A DNA stretch of 64,000 nucleotides from Azonexus sp. R2A61 (GCF_021401135.1 NZ_JACBFO010000002.1:62001-126000); one strand, 5' to 3'; shown: positions 34,818 to 44,737, counted from the first letter of the stretch. The notes: generated by a model not told the origin, from the sequence alone. Translations and numbers: made by a program.

Positions 34818-35450
34818 ATGATTATCGACAACGCAAGCAACTGGGATCCGCAGGCCCTTGGCCTCGTCCCGATGGTGATTGAGCAGAGCGGGCGCGGTGA
34901 ACGCGCATTCGACATCTATTCCCGCCTGCTCAAGGAGCGGGTGATCTTCCTGGTCGGCCCGGTCAACGACGCCAGCGCCAATCTGGTCGTCGCCCAGCTG
35001 CTGTTCCTGGAAGCCGAGAATCCGGACAAGGACATCTACTTCTACATCAACTCGCCGGGCGGTTCAGTGACGGCCGGGATGTCGATCTACGACACCATGC
35101 AGTTCATCAAGCCGGACGTGTCGACGCTGTGCATCGGTCAGGCCGCCTCGATGGGTGCCTTCCTGCTGTGCGCTGGCGCCAAGGGCAAGCGTTTTGCCCT
35201 GCCCAACTCGCGCGTGATGATTCACCAGCCGCTGGGTGGTTTCCAGGGCCAGGCCTCGGACATCGCGATCCACGCCAAGGAAATCCTGTCGATCAAGGAC
35301 AAGCTCAACCGCATCATGGCCGAGCACACCGGCCAGCCGCTGGAAACGATCGAGAAGGACACCGACCGCGACAATTTCCTTTCTTCCGCCGAAGCGGCAG
35401 AGTATGGTTTGATCGACAAGGTATTGACCCGCCGCGACGCCGCGGCCTGA
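34818..35450 (+). CDS. clpP: ATP-dependent Clp protease proteolytic subunit
   Basis: The 210-aa product is the ClpP serine peptidase. Catalytic Ser is in [10 protein letters not shown], His in MIHQPLGG and Asp in the following helix region. It forms a double heptamer and works with ClpX, whose gene starts 15 bp downstream. Confidence 0.98.
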   Translation: MIIDNASNWDPQALGLVPMVIEQSGRGERAFDIYSRLLKERVIFLVGPVNDASANLVVAQLLFLEAENPDKDIYFYINSPGGSVTAGMSIYDTMQFIKPDVSTLCIGQAASMGAFLLCAGAKGKRFALPNSRVMIHQPLGGFQGQASDIAIHAKEILSIKDKLNRIMAEHTGQPLETIEKDTDRDNFLSSAEAAEYGLIDKVLTRRDAAA

Positions 35451-35465
35451 TCGAGGGAGTCTAAG

Positions 35466-36728
35466 ATGGATAAGGGCGGCCAGGACAAATTGCTCTATTG
35501 CTCTTTCTGCGGAAAGAGCCAGCACGAGGTGAAGAAGCTGATCGCCGGTCCGTCGGTGTTCATCTGCGATGAGTGCATTGCACTGTGCACCGACATCGTG
35601 CGCGACGAACTGCCGGAAGAGTCCGGCAAGGCAGGCCGCTCAGACCTGCCGACACCGCGCGAGATCAGCACCATCCTGGATCAGTATGTCATCGGCCAAG
35701 AAGTCGCCAAACGCATCCTGTCGGTAGCGGTCTACAACCACTACAAGCGCCTTCGCCATACCTCGCGCAATGCCGAGGACGTCGAACTGGCCAAGAGCAA
35801 CATCCTGCTGATCGGCCCGACCGGCTCCGGCAAGACGCTGCTCGCCCAGACCCTCGCCCGCCTGCTCAATGTGCCGTTCGTGATGGCCGATGCCACGACA
35901 CTGACCGAAGCCGGCTACGTCGGCGAGGATGTCGAGAACATCATCCAGAAGTTGCTGCAAAAGTGCGATTACGACATCGAAAAGGCACAGCAGGGCATTG
36001 TCTACATCGATGAAATCGACAAGATCTCGCGCAAGTCGGACAATCCGTCGATCACCCGCGACGTCTCCGGCGAAGGCGTGCAGCAGGCATTGCTCAAGCT
36101 GATCGAAGGCACCACCGCATCGATCCCGCCGCAAGGTGGCCGCAAGCACCCGAACCAGGATTTCCTGCAGGTCGACACGACCAACATCCTGTTCATCTGC
36201 GGCGGTGCCTTTGCCGGTCTTGAGAAAGTGATCCGCAACCGCTCCGAAAAGGGCGGTATCGGCTTTGGTGCTCAGGTCAAGAGCAAGGACGACGGCAAGG
36301 AAGTCGGCAAGATTCTGCTGGAGACCGAACCCGAGGATCTGATCAAGTTCGGCCTGATCCCTGAACTAATCGGCCGCCTGCCCGTGGTTGCCACGCTGCA
36401 GGAGCTGGAAGAAGACGCCCTGGTGCAGATTCTGACCGAGCCGAAAAACGCCCTGGTGAAGCAATACCAGAAGCTGTTCTCGATGGAAGACGTCGAACTG
36501 GAAGTCCGGCAAGCCGCCCTGACGGCAATCGCCAAGCGGGCACTGGAACGCAAGACCGGCGCGCGCGGCCTGCGCTCGATCATGGAACACGCCCTGCTCG
36601 ACATCATGTACGAACTCCCCGGCATGGAAAATGTCGAAAAGGTCGTAATCGACGAGAATACGATTACCGGCGACGCTGCACCGCTGATCATTTACGCCGA
36701 CCAGCCCAAGGTGTCCGGCTCGAACTGA
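35466..36728 (+). CDS. clpX: ATP-dependent Clp protease ATPase subunit ClpX
   Basis: The 420-aa AAA+ unfoldase has an N-terminal C4 zinc finger (CSFC, then CDEC), Walker A GPTGSGKT, Walker [11 protein letters not shown] and the IGF-like loop region for ClpP docking. It shares an operon with clpP (15-bp gap). Confidence 0.98.
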   Translation: MDKGGQDKLLYCSFCGKSQHEVKKLIAGPSVFICDECIALCTDIVRDELPEESGKAGRSDLPTPREISTILDQYVIGQEVAKRILSVAVYNHYKRLRHTSRNAEDVELAKSNILLIGPTGSGKTLLAQTLARLLNVPFVMADATTLTEAGYVGEDVENIIQKLLQKCDYDIEKAQQGIVYIDEIDKISRKSDNPSITRDVSGEGVQQALLKLIEGTTASIPPQGGRKHPNQDFLQVDTTNILFICGGAFAGLEKVIRNRSEKGGIGFGAQVKSKDDGKEVGKILLETEPEDLIKFGLIPELIGRLPVVATLQELEEDALVQILTEPKNALVKQYQKLFSMEDVELEVRQAALTAIAKRALERKTGARGLRSIMEHALLDIMYELPGMENVEKVVIDENTITGDAAPLIIYADQPKVSGSN

Positions 36729-36738
36729 GCCGGGCAGT

Positions 36739-36766
36739 CTTGAAATCCGGTTTCCCGCCCCCACCT
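36739..36766 (+). promoter_or_regulatory. Sigma-32 (heat-shock) type promoter of lon
   Basis: CTTGAAA (36739-36745), a 13-bp spacer and CCCCACCTA (36759-36767) match the sigma-32 consensus CTTGAAA-N13-17-CCCCATnT. The -10 part lies in the left arm of a small hairpin CCCCC-ACCTA-GGGGG. Confidence 0.85.
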
Positions 36767-36798
36767 AGGGGGCTCGTATCCTATTCAAAGGCACTCTG

Positions 36799-39213
36799 AT
36801 GTCGAACCCCAACACGCTCCCGGAAACCGTCGAACTCCCGCTGCTGCCGCTGCGCGATGTCGTCGTGTTTCCGCACATGGTCATTCCGCTGTTCGTCGGA
36901 CGCCCGAAGTCCATCAAGGCACTGGAAATGGCCATGGAAGCCGGCAAGAACATCCTGCTGGTCGCCCAGAAGTCGGCCGCCAAGGATGAGCCGGAAGCCG
37001 AAGATTTGTACCGCATCGGTTGCCTTGCCAACATCCTGCAGATGCTCAAGCTGCCGGACGGTACCGTCAAGGTACTGGTCGAAGGCACCCAACGCGCGCG
37101 CATCGACGCCATCGATGTCCAAAGCTCGGTCTTCATGGCCACCGCGGAGCCTCTGCCCCAGGCGGGTATTGAAGACCATGAAATCGAGGCGATGCGCCGC
37201 GCCGTGGTTACGCAGTTCGATCAATTCGTCAAGCTCAACAAGAAAATTCCGGCCGAGGTCCTGTCGTCGATCGCCGGTATCGAAGATGCCGGCCGCCTAG
37301 CCGACACCATTGCCGCCCACCTGCCGCTCAAGCTCGAGCAAAAGCAGGAAGTGCTGGAAATGGAAAACATCCGCGACCGCATCGATCGCTTGCTGTCGCA
37401 ACTGGAAGCCGAAATCGACATCCTGCAGGTGGAAAAGCGCATCCGTGGCCGCGTCAAGCGCCAGATGGAAAAGAGCCAGCGCGAGTATTACCTGAACGAG
37501 CAGGTCAAGGCGATCCAGAAGGAACTCGGCGAAGGAGAAGAAGGCGCCGATCTCGAGGAACTGGACAAGAAGATCAAGGCAGCCGGCATGAGCAAGGAAG
37601 CGCTCGGCAAGGCCCAGTCGGAACTGAAGAAATTGCGCCTGATGTCACCGATGTCGGCCGAAGCCACCGTCGTGCGCAACTTCATCGAAACCCTGATCGG
37701 CCTGCCGTGGCGCAAGAAAACCCGTATCAGCAAGGATCTGCAGGAAGCCGAGAAGATTCTCGACACCGACCATTTCGGTCTGGAAAAGGTCAAGGAGCGC
37801 ATCGTCGAATACCTCGCCGTGCAACAGCGCGTGGACAAGGTTAAGGCCCCGATCCTGTGCCTGGTCGGCCCGCCGGGCGTCGGCAAGACCTCGCTCGGCC
37901 AGTCGATCGCCAAGGCGACCAACCGCAAGTTCGTGCGCATGGCGCTCGGCGGCGTGCGTGACGAGGCCGAAATCCGTGGCCACCGTCGGACTTACATTGG
38001 CTCGATGCCGGGCAAGATTCTGCAGAGCCTGACCAAGGTCGGCGTACGCAATCCGCTGTTCCTGCTCGACGAAGTCGACAAGCTCGGCCAGGATTTCCGT
38101 GGCGACCCGTCCTCCGCGCTGCTCGAAGTCCTTGATCCGGAACAGAACAACACCTTCCAGGACCATTACATCGAAGTCGATTTCGACCTCTCCGACGTGA
38201 TGTTCGTGGCCACCGCCAACTCGCTGAACATCCCGGCACCGCTGCTCGACCGGATGGAAGTCATCCGTCTGGCCGGCTACACCGAGGACGAAAAGGTCAA
38301 CATCGCCATGCGCTATCTGCTGCCCAAGCAGATGAAGAACAACGGCGTCAAGAAGACCGAACTGACGGTTGCCGAAAGTGCCATCCGCGACATCGTCCGC
38401 TACTACACCCGGGAAGCCGGCGTCCGTGCGCTGGAGCGGGAAATCTCCAAGATCTGCCGCAAGGTGGTGAAGACCCTGGTGCTGAAGAAGCGCGAATCGA
38501 AGATTGCGGTCAACGCCCGAAATCTCGACAAATTCCTCGGCGTCCGGCGCTACAGCTTCGGCATGGCCGAAAAGGAAAACCAGGTCGGCCAGGTGACCGG
38601 TTTGGCGTGGACCGAGGTCGGCGGCGAACTGCTGACCATCGAGTGCGCCAGCATGCCCGGCAAGGGCAATATCCTGCGCACCGGCTCGCTGGGTGACGTG
38701 ATGAAGGAATCGGTCGAAGCCGCCCGTTCCGTCGTGCGTGCCCGCGCCCGCCGCCTGGGCATCAAGGACGAGGTGTTCGAGAAGACCGACCTGCACATCC
38801 ACGTGCCCGAAGGCGCCACGCCCAAGGACGGCCCGTCGGCCGGCATCGCGATGACTACCGCGCTGGTCTCCTCCTTCACCGGCATTCCCGTTCGCTGCGA
38901 TGTCTGCATGACCGGGGAAATCACCTTGCGTGGCGAAGTGCTGGCCATCGGCGGCCTGAAGGAAAAGCTGCTGGCAGCCGTTCGCGGCGGCCTGAAGACG
39001 GCGCTGATTCCCGAAGAGAACGTCAAGGACCTGACCGAGATTCCCGACACGATCAAGAACCGCATCGAAATCGTGCCGGTGAAATGGATCGATCAGGTCC
39101 TCGGACTGGCGCTCGAACGGACCCCGGAAGCCCTGCCGGACACGCCGCCCGCGGAAACCGCCGTCCAGACGGCGGCAGGCGACGCAGGCAGCACGACCGT
39201 CGTTACTCATTGA
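36799..39213 (+). CDS. lon: ATP-dependent protease Lon
   Basis: The 804-aa protein degrades misfolded and regulatory proteins. The N-terminal substrate domain starts LPLLPLRDVVVFPHMVIPLF. Walker A is GPPGVGKT, and the catalytic Ser lies in PKDGPSAGIAM, with the Lys about 43 residues further. Length is usual for LonA. It has its own heat-shock promoter just upstream. Confidence 0.98.
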   Translation: MSNPNTLPETVELPLLPLRDVVVFPHMVIPLFVGRPKSIKALEMAMEAGKNILLVAQKSAAKDEPEAEDLYRIGCLANILQMLKLPDGTVKVLVEGTQRARIDAIDVQSSVFMATAEPLPQAGIEDHEIEAMRRAVVTQFDQFVKLNKKIPAEVLSSIAGIEDAGRLADTIAAHLPLKLEQKQEVLEMENIRDRIDRLLSQLEAEIDILQVEKRIRGRVKRQMEKSQREYYLNEQVKAIQKELGEGEEGADLEELDKKIKAAGMSKEALGKAQSELKKLRLMSPMSAEATVVRNFIETLIGLPWRKKTRISKDLQEAEKILDTDHFGLEKVKERIVEYLAVQQRVDKVKAPILCLVGPPGVGKTSLGQSIAKATNRKFVRMALGGVRDEAEIRGHRRTYIGSMPGKILQSLTKVGVRNPLFLLDEVDKLGQDFRGDPSSALLEVLDPEQNNTFQDHYIEVDFDLSDVMFVATANSLNIPAPLLDRMEVIRLAGYTEDEKVNIAMRYLLPKQMKNNGVKKTELTVAESAIRDIVRYYTREAGVRALEREISKICRKVVKTLVLKKRESKIAVNARNLDKFLGVRRYSFGMAEKENQVGQVTGLAWTEVGGELLTIECASMPGKGNILRTGSLGDVMKESVEAARSVVRARARRLGIKDEVFEKTDLHIHVPEGATPKDGPSAGIAMTTALVSSFTGIPVRCDVCMTGEITLRGEVLAIGGLKEKLLAAVRGGLKTALIPEENVKDLTEIPDTIKNRIEIVPVKWIDQVLGLALERTPEALPDTPPAETAVQTAAGDAGSTTVVTH

Positions 39214-39295
39214 TTTGAAAGGCAAGGATGCCGATGCATTGTCATCGGCATCCAAGCACCTTCTGCCCGGCCCCGAAGAATCCGCCAAAATCCGC

Positions 39296-39325
39296 TTGAC
39301 ACAAGGATTTCGCGGAAGATATAAA
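39296..39325 (+). promoter_or_regulatory. Sigma-70 promoter of hupB
   Basis: TTGACA (39296-39301), an 18-bp spacer and TATAAA (39320-39325) lie about 60 bp upstream of the HU start codon. The match to consensus is close, in line with strong HU expression. Confidence 0.85.
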
Positions 39326-39383
39326 TCCGCCTTCTCTGGATTTTCACACCAAACCATCCACATCCACAGTAGGGGATTTACTC

Positions 39384-39656
39384 ATGAACAAGACTGAACT
39401 GATCGATCAGATCGCTGCCTCCGCCGACATCTCCAAGGCTGCCGCCGGCCGCGCACTGGACGCCGCCGTCGACGCCATCAAGGATGCCCTGAAGAACGGC
39501 GACAGCGTCAGCCTGATCGGTTTCGGCACCTTCTACGTCGGCGAACGCGCTGCCCGCACCGGTCGCAACCCGCGCACCGGCAAGACGCTGACCATCAAGG
39601 CTGCCAAGTCGCCGAAATTCCGCGCCGGCAAGGGCCTCAAGGACGCCGTCAACTGA
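39384..39656 (+). CDS. hupB: Nucleoid protein HU-beta
   Basis: The 90-aa product is a typical [13 protein letters not shown] at the start, [18 protein letters not shown] in the DNA-binding arm and [13 protein letters not shown] at the end. It compacts and bends DNA and, beside lon, occupies the conserved gene order. Confidence 0.97.
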   Translation: MNKTELIDQIAASADISKAAAGRALDAAVDAIKDALKNGDSVSLIGFGTFYVGERAARTGRNPRTGKTLTIKAAKSPKFRAGKGLKDAVN

Positions 39657-39686
39657 TATAATCCGCCGCTCTCTGCAGCGGCAGAC

Positions 39687-39762
39687 GGGTGCTTAGCTCA
39701 GTTGGTAGAGCGTCGCCCTTACAAGGCGAATGTCGGCGGTTCGACCCCGTCAGCACCCACCA
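39687..39762 (+). tRNA. tRNA-Val (TAC)
   Basis: A complete cloverleaf: acceptor GGGTGCT/AGCACCC, D-arm AGCTCAGTTGGTAGAGC, anticodon TAC in CTTACAA, T-arm GGCGG-TTCGACC-CCGTC, encoded CCA. A terminator follows. Confidence 0.96.
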
Positions 39763-39770
39763 AATTCGAA

Positions 39771-39795
39771 CCCCGCCCCAGTGGCGGGGTTTTTG
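39771..39795 (+). terminator. Terminator after tRNA-Val
   Basis: CCCCGCC and GGCGGGG pair around CCAGT and are followed by TTTTTG. Confidence 0.88.
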
Positions 39796-39824
39796 TTGTC
39801 CGTAATTTGGCGCAGAATTCGAGC

Positions 39825-40709
39825 ATGACCGACGCCCGCCCAAGCAACGACAACGACAAGACCGGCGACGCGCTGAGCGAGCAGCGTTTCAGCATGCTGA
39901 GCGACATCGCCCGCGAGCTGTCCAGCGACATCGTCTTCCCGACTTATTTCGACGCCATCCTGAGGCTCCGTCAGGCACTGGAGAATCCCGATCTGTCGCT
40001 GACCGACATCGGCAAGATCATTGCGCTCGACCCGCTGATCAGCGCCAAATTGCTCCACATGGCCAATTCTGCAGCATTCAACAGTGCCGGCCGGCCCGTC
40101 GTCGAGCTGAAAACCGCTGTTGCAATGCTTGGCTTGACCACCGTGCGTTCGACGGCAATGGCGATTGCCATGCGGCAATTGATGCGCGCCAAAAGCCTGG
40201 CGCAATTCGCGTCGACCATGCAATTGCTGTGGGAGCACACCATTCGTTGCTCGGCCGCCGCCAGGGTACTGGCTGAGAAGCTGACCCGGGTCAATCCGGA
40301 TGAAGCCATGCTGGCCGGGCTGATTCACGATCTGGGCGCGTTTTACATGCTCTATCGCGCCACCCAGTACGAAGAGCTCCGGAATCGGCCGGACAGCCTG
40401 CGCCACCTGATCCTGCACTGGCACGAAAGCATCGGCATCAGTCTGCTGACCGCTTTGGGCCTGCCCGATGAAATCGTCAATGCGACGGCCGAACATGACC
40501 GCCCTCGCCTGCTTCCATCGCCGCCCAGTAGCCTGCACGACATCATCTATATCGCCAACCTGCTGGCCGGCAGCCAGCGCGAATGGTTGCAGGAAATGGA
40601 CGACGCCACGCTCAAGTTGCAGCAGGAAGCCAAAACCCGGTTCCAGGAATTCCTGCCCGACATCGAAGCGATTACCGACGAACTTCAGCGCACGCTGAAG
40701 GGCGATTGA
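39825..40709 (+). CDS. HDOD-domain protein
   Basis: The 294-aa product contains an HDOD domain (about residues 30-225: LDPLISAKLLHMANSAAFN, AVAMLGLTTVRS, AGLIHDLGAF). HDOD proteins act in signalling, often of motility or cell-cycle control, and lack reliable phosphodiesterase motifs. The ATG at 39825 was chosen because upstream in-frame codons run through the tRNA and its terminator. It converges with trmJ. Confidence 0.9.
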   Translation: MTDARPSNDNDKTGDALSEQRFSMLSDIARELSSDIVFPTYFDAILRLRQALENPDLSLTDIGKIIALDPLISAKLLHMANSAAFNSAGRPVVELKTAVAMLGLTTVRSTAMAIAMRQLMRAKSLAQFASTMQLLWEHTIRCSAAARVLAEKLTRVNPDEAMLAGLIHDLGAFYMLYRATQYEELRNRPDSLRHLILHWHESIGISLLTALGLPDEIVNATAEHDRPRLLPSPPSSLHDIIYIANLLAGSQREWLQEMDDATLKLQQEAKTRFQEFLPDIEAITDELQRTLKGD

Positions 40710-41471
40710 TCAATCGCGCCGACCATGGCGCGTCGGCGACTGCGTTGCCGAGAGGATGCCGCGCAGGATGTTCACTTCGTCGCGCTCCAGAGCGATCCGG
40801 CCGAACAAGCGGCGAACCTTCTGCAGCAGGCGGCCGGGCTGGGCCGGATTGAAGAAACCGGTCGCGGTCATCACCTGCTCGAGGTGGCGGTAGAGGCCTT
40901 CCAGCTCGTCGTGGGTCGCCGGCGGGGCCGAAAACGGCGTGGCATGCTGTTCCAGTAGCGGTGCCGCACCGGCATGGGCGGCCATCCGGCATTCGTAGCA
41001 GAGCACCTGAACCGCCGCGCCCAGATTCAGGGAACTGAAATCGGGGTTGGTCGGAATGCTGACCGCCAATTGACACAAACCGAGTTCCTCGTTGCTCAAG
41101 CCGCTGGTCTCGTTGCCGAACACCAGCGCCACATCGCCCTCGCCGGCAGCCGCAACCAGACGCTCCACGGCCGTCCGCGGCGTTGCTGGCGCCGGCCCCA
41201 GGTCCCTCGCCCGCGCCGACAAGGCCACCGTCAATACGCAGCCTTGCAAGGCTTGCGCCAGATCGCCGGTGATTTTTGCCCGTTGCAGTACGTCGACCGC
41301 ACCAGTTGCCCTGACATCGGCTTCGGGATCGGGAAACTGCTTTGGCGAGACCAGACGCAGATCGGACAGCCCCATGGTTTTCATCGCCCGGGCGGCAGCG
41401 CCGATATTTCCCGGATGACTGGGACGACAAAGGACCACACGGATACGGGACAGAAGTATTTCAGGGTTCAT
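40710..41471 (-). CDS. trmJ: tRNA (cytidine/uridine-2'-O-)-methyltransferase TrmJ
   Basis: The 253-aa SPOUT methyltransferase modifies position 32 of tRNA. Characteristic segments are [34 protein letters not shown] and [17 protein letters not shown], the SAM-binding knot. The start [10 protein letters not shown] was preferred to the upstream codon at 41498. It is divergent from suhB. Confidence 0.95.
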   Translation of the reverse strand: MNPEILLSRIRVVLCRPSHPGNIGAAARAMKTMGLSDLRLVSPKQFPDPEADVRATGAVDVLQRAKITGDLAQALQGCVLTVALSARARDLGPAPATPRTAVERLVAAAGEGDVALVFGNETSGLSNEELGLCQLAVSIPTNPDFSSLNLGAAVQVLCYECRMAAHAGAAPLLEQHATPFSAPPATHDELEGLYRHLEQVMTATGFFNPAQPGRLLQKVRRLFGRIALERDEVNILRGILSATQSPTRHGRRD

Positions 41472-41552
41472 GGTGTAAAATCGCGGTTTTCCAGACAACG
41501 AATCGGGTGGCGCGGAGGGTTCCGCAGGCCGCCCGATCGCTCTTTAAAGCCC

Positions 41553-42359
41553 ATGCATCCAGCTCTCAATATCGCCATCAAGGCCGCGCGCCGTGCCGGC
41601 CAGATTATCAATCGCGCATCGAACGACCTCGACTCGATCAAGGTCGCCAGCAAGCAACCCAACGATTTCGTCACCGAGGTCGACAAGGCCGCCGAAGCCG
41701 CCATCATCGAGACGCTGCAGGAGGCTTATCCCAATTACGGCATTCTAGCAGAGGAGTCCGGCACGGCTGCCGGCAAGGCCAATGCCGAATATCAGTGGAT
41801 CATCGACCCGCTGGACGGCACCACCAACTTCATTCACGGCCTGCCGCAATACGCCGTGTCGATTGCCCTGGCCAGGAAAGGCATCGTTGAACAGGCCGTG
41901 GTCTTCGACCCCAACCGCAACGAACTGTATACCGCCAGCAAAGGCGGTGGCGCCTTCCTGAACGAGCGCCGCATCCGCGTCTCGCGCCGCACCAGACTCG
42001 GCGAAGCCCTGATCGGTACCGGCTTCCCCTACCGCGAATTCGACAAGATCGAGCTCTACCTGAGCATCTTCCGCGAATTGGCCGAAAAGACTGCCGGCCA
42101 GCGCCGCCCGGGTGCCGCTTCGCTCGATCTCGCCTATGTCGCCAGCGGCCGCTACGACGGCTTCTGGGAGTTCGGCCTGGCCCCGTGGGACATGGCAGCA
42201 GGCACCCTGCTCATCTCCGAAGCCGGCGGCCTGGTCAGCGACTTGCGCGGCGAGGCCAACTATCTGGAAACCGGCAACCTGATCGCCGGCACGCCGAAAG
42301 TCTTCGCGCCGCTGCTCAAGCTGATTGAAGAAAAGCTGCCGGCCTCGATCCGCGGCTGA
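41553..42359 (+). CDS. suhB: Inositol-1-monophosphatase family protein (SuhB)
   Basis: The 268-aa magnesium-dependent phosphatase has EES (about residues 68-70), [13 protein letters not shown] (about 84-96) and WDMAAGTLL, the metal-binding residues of the family. SuhB also acts as a transcription antitermination factor in other Proteobacteria. Two terminators follow. Confidence 0.96.
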   Translation: MHPALNIAIKAARRAGQIINRASNDLDSIKVASKQPNDFVTEVDKAAEAAIIETLQEAYPNYGILAEESGTAAGKANAEYQWIIDPLDGTTNFIHGLPQYAVSIALARKGIVEQAVVFDPNRNELYTASKGGGAFLNERRIRVSRRTRLGEALIGTGFPYREFDKIELYLSIFRELAEKTAGQRRPGAASLDLAYVASGRYDGFWEFGLAPWDMAAGTLLISEAGGLVSDLRGEANYLETGNLIAGTPKVFAPLLKLIEEKLPASIRG

Positions 42360-42382
42360 CCTCGCAACATCCCGATCCTCCA

Positions 42383-42407
42383 AAGCGCCCGAGCGGCGCT
42401 TTTTTTA
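42383..42407 (+). terminator. Terminator of suhB
   Basis: AAGCGCC and GGCGCTT pair around CGAGC and are followed by TTTTT. Confidence 0.88.
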
Positions 42408-42450
42408 CATCGAAAAAATATTGCAATGGAAAATCCGGCGCCGGAAAAGC

Positions 42451-42476
42451 AAAACGGCCCTTCAAGGGCCGTTTTT
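42451..42476. terminator. Bidirectional terminator at the old tRNA-Ser 3' end
   Basis: AAAACGGCCCT and AGGGCCGTTTT form a stem with A- and T-runs on both sides. It would have ended the leftward tRNA-Ser transcript before the gene was split by the island. Confidence 0.85.
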
Positions 42477-42485
42477 GCAGTTTCC

Positions 42486-42550
42486 TGGCGGAGAGGGGGG
42501 GATTCGAACCCCCGATAGGCTATTAACCTATACACGCTTTCCAGGCGTGC
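42486..42550 (-). other. Attachment site: 3' fragment of tRNA-Ser (GGA)
   Basis: On the minus strand the fragment begins GCACGCC, includes the anticodon arm CACGC-CTGGAAA-GCGTG, the long variable arm, T-arm GGGGG-TTCGAAT-CCCCC, acceptor 3' strand CCTCTCC and GCCA. The acceptor 5' strand and D-arm are missing; the flanking sequence is unrelated. It is not a functional tRNA but the crossover duplicate left by island integration. Confidence 0.88.
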
Positions 42551-42643
42551 TATTTTTTTGCCATTGACGGCCTATTGACGGGATTTTTCGTAAAGCATAT
42601 CATCATTTTTTGATTTTCCGTCACAATTTGGTCACACCAAACG

Positions 42644-43678
42644 ATGGCAACCTTCCGACAACGTGAGTCTGGCTACTGGCAAGCAATCATTCGCCGCAAG
42701 GGGTGGCCCGAGGAATCGAAAACCTTTCGCACCAAGAGCGAGGCCGAGGCATGGGCATCCCTAGTCGAGGCCGACATGAGGCGCGGCATCTACCAGTCAG
42801 CCAGCGAAGCAGAACGCACCACTGTCAAAGATCTCATTAAGCGATTCCGCGAGGAATTTGCACCGAAGCACTATCGCAAACGAGATGACGAGAAGGAGGC
42901 CTGGCGTTTTCAACTGTCCAGGATTGAGGATTTTTTCGGCGATTATTCCCTCGCCGCCGTTGATCAAAAATTGATCGCTCGCTATCGCGATGAACGACAG
43001 AAGCCACCGACCGGAAGCAAGCTAAAGGCAGTTGGCGACAGCACTGTGCGCAAAGAACTGTACATGCTGTCCAAGCTTCTGAAATTTGCAGAGACAGAAT
43101 GTGGCATTGCCCTACCAAGAGGGAATTCAGTCTCGAAAATCCGCAAGCCTCGTGAAGGGAAATCGCGTGAACGTCGGCTCACTATAAAGGAATGGGAGGC
43201 TTTGGAACGCGAATGCAGGAAAAGCCGAAACCCTTGGCTTGCCTCGGCAGTTACATTTGCAGTGGAAACAGCTCTGCGTCAAGGGGAAATGCTATCGCTT
43301 CTGTGGGCACATATCGACAAGAAGCGCCGGCTTGCCTTGCTGCTTGATCCTGAGAAAATCAAAACAGAGGAACCTCGTGCGGTACCTCTTAGCTCCCGTG
43401 CGTTGGCAACTATTGAGGCCCTCCCCCGCTCTACATGTGGCCGTATTTTCCCGGTGGAACGATTGACGCTTTATCATGCCTTCTGCGCCGCCTGCACGCG
43501 AGCAGGCATTACAGACTACACATGGCACGACTTGCGGCATGAGAGCCTATCCAGACTGGCAGAGAGAGGGGACCTATCCGTACTGGAACTAGCCGCAGTG
43601 TCTGGGCACAAAACGCTCCAGATGCTAAAACGCTACACCCACCTGCAGGCCGAAAAATTGGCTGAAAAACTGGGATAG
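42644..43678 (+). CDS. Island tyrosine integrase
   Basis: The 344-aa product has an Arm-type N-terminus (MATFRQRESGYWQAIIRRKG) and a complete catalytic set: Arg in ETALRQGEML, HDLRHE, GHKTLQMLKRYTH with the Tyr. It is read away from the tRNA-Ser fragment 94 bp upstream. Its G+C is visibly lower than that of the backbone, which suggests transfer. ATTGACGG occurs twice in the gap before it and may be an arm-binding site. Confidence 0.93.
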   Translation: MATFRQRESGYWQAIIRRKGWPEESKTFRTKSEAEAWASLVEADMRRGIYQSASEAERTTVKDLIKRFREEFAPKHYRKRDDEKEAWRFQLSRIEDFFGDYSLAAVDQKLIARYRDERQKPPTGSKLKAVGDSTVRKELYMLSKLLKFAETECGIALPRGNSVSKIRKPREGKSRERRLTIKEWEALERECRKSRNPWLASAVTFAVETALRQGEMLSLLWAHIDKKRRLALLLDPEKIKTEEPRAVPLSSRALATIEALPRSTCGRIFPVERLTLYHAFCAACTRAGITDYTWHDLRHESLSRLAERGDLSVLELAAVSGHKTLQMLKRYTHLQAEKLAEKLG

Positions 43679-43840
43679 CAATAAAGCTGTTTGACGCAGG
43701 GGCTACTCTTCGGCCAATCCGGCCGTTCGAATCACTTCACTCTTCGGTCAGCAAACTGCTGGTTACCTGCCGCGCAGTAAGCAGAAGCGAGGAACGGCAG
43801 CATTTATATCTAACAAACTCTGCTTCGACAGAAAAACCAA

Positions 43841-43868
43841 GGCTATATTCAAGAAATAGTGTGATGAG
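43841..43868 (+). repeat. Left terminal inverted repeat of the IS1595-type element
   Basis: It begins GGCTATATTCAAGAAATAG and ends GATGAG. It is preceded directly by the target duplicate AAAACCAA. Confidence 0.92.
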
Positions 43869-43941
43869 TCATTCAGGCAACCGTCAGATTTCGACGGAAT
43901 CGGAGAGATAATCCGTCCGTTGATTCAGTTCGAGGTGGGGA

Positions 43942-44373
43942 ATGGGCGACTGCTGTTCATCGTCCGGGTGCGACGCAAAGCATCCGCAAAAACGCCGCTG
44001 TCCCATCAATGGGACCGAGTGCGCGGAGGTCCCGACGCGGACCGTCGCCCACCACATCAAGGAGCCGTGGAACTGGACGCCGACCGCCGAACGGTTCTAC
44101 TTCTGCGACGATCCCGACTGCGATGCCGTCTATTTCGGAGACGATGGCTCGGTTGTCCCCAAGTCCATGTTGAGGACGCGGGCCGGAGCGAAGGAGCGGG
44201 ACGGGGATTCCCTGCTGTGCCACTGTTTCGGCGTAAGCAGGGCCGACTTCGACAAAGACCCGTCCATCAGAGATTTCGTGGTGGAGCAGACCAAGGCGGG
44301 ACGCTGCTCCTGCGAGACCAGCAATCCGTCCGGGCGGTGCTGCCTGAAAGACTTCCCCAAGCCGAAAGGCTGA
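43942..44373 (+). CDS. Putative iron-sulfur metallochaperone (CopZ N-terminal-like), transposon passenger
   Basis: The 143-aa product has Cys clusters at the N-terminus (CCSSSGC, CPINGTEC), in the middle (CDDPDCDAVYF) and at the end (CHCFGV, CSCETSNPSGRCC). This is the zinc plus [2Fe-2S] arrangement known from the N-terminal domain of archaeal CopZ. There is no HMA copper-binding domain. A GAGGTGGGG site precedes the ATG. It is likely to bind and deliver or reduce copper or mercury; the substrate is inferred. It lies inside the IS1595-type element. Confidence 0.82.
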   Translation: MGDCCSSSGCDAKHPQKRRCPINGTECAEVPTRTVAHHIKEPWNWTPTAERFYFCDDPDCDAVYFGDDGSVVPKSMLRTRAGAKERDGDSLLCHCFGVSRADFDKDPSIRDFVVEQTKAGRCSCETSNPSGRCCLKDFPKPKG

Positions 44374-44416
44374 CCGGCAGCGAAGCCGCTACCCGATGGC
44401 CGCCTCCAAAAACCGC

Positions 44417-44638
44417 TTAGCGGAAAGCCCATTGCCGGCCGTTCGCGTGGCCGTCCTTCACGAACCGAACGCTGCCGCAGTGTGGACACGCCCTCACGCT
44501 CGCCATGCGAGCCTGTTCGACGGCCGATTTCACCACCTGCCCCTCGCGGACGGAGAGGGCTTTTTTGACCGTCTCGATCTCGTCGGCGGAAAGGGCCGCC
44601 ACGGCGGCCATCATCCGTTTCAGTTCCCTTGGCGTCAT
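44417..44638 (-). pseudogene. Truncated IS1595-family transposase (N-terminus only)
   Basis: The frame has an N-terminal helical region (MTPRELKRMMAAV) and the zinc ribbon CPHCGSVRFVKDGHANGRQ, after which it breaks off where relatives continue with a second Cys pair and the DDE-type catalytic domain. About three quarters of the transposase is missing. Confidence 0.82.
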
Positions 44639-44709
44639 ACGAAAGCTCCGTTTTTGTTCTTCGGGAGATGCTATACGTATAACGCACAATAAATCAATGG
44701 GTTGACTTT

Positions 44710-44737
44710 CTCATCCCACTATTTCTTGAATATAGCC
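44710..44737 (-). repeat. Right terminal inverted repeat of the IS1595-type element
   Basis: Read on the minus strand it begins GGCTATATTCAAGAAATAG and differs from the left repeat at one base. AAAACCAA follows directly at 44738-44745. The 170 bp from there to the next gene hold no frame I can support. Confidence 0.92.

Larger units (their letters stand above)
43841..44737. mobile_element. Non-autonomous IS1595-type element (897 bp) carrying a metallochaperone gene
   Basis: The terminal inverted repeats match in 27 of 28 bases and start with GGCTATATTC. AAAACCAA is directly repeated at both flanks (43833-43840 and 44738-44745), an 8-bp target duplication as IS1595-family elements make. Inside are a passenger gene and only the first part of a transposase with an IS1595-type zinc ribbon. 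It needs a transposase supplied from another copy. Confidence 0.9.

Noticed and set aside
42486..42570. Complete tRNA-Ser gene
   Set aside because: The D-arm and the 5' acceptor strand are absent; the flanking bases cannot pair with CCTCTCC.
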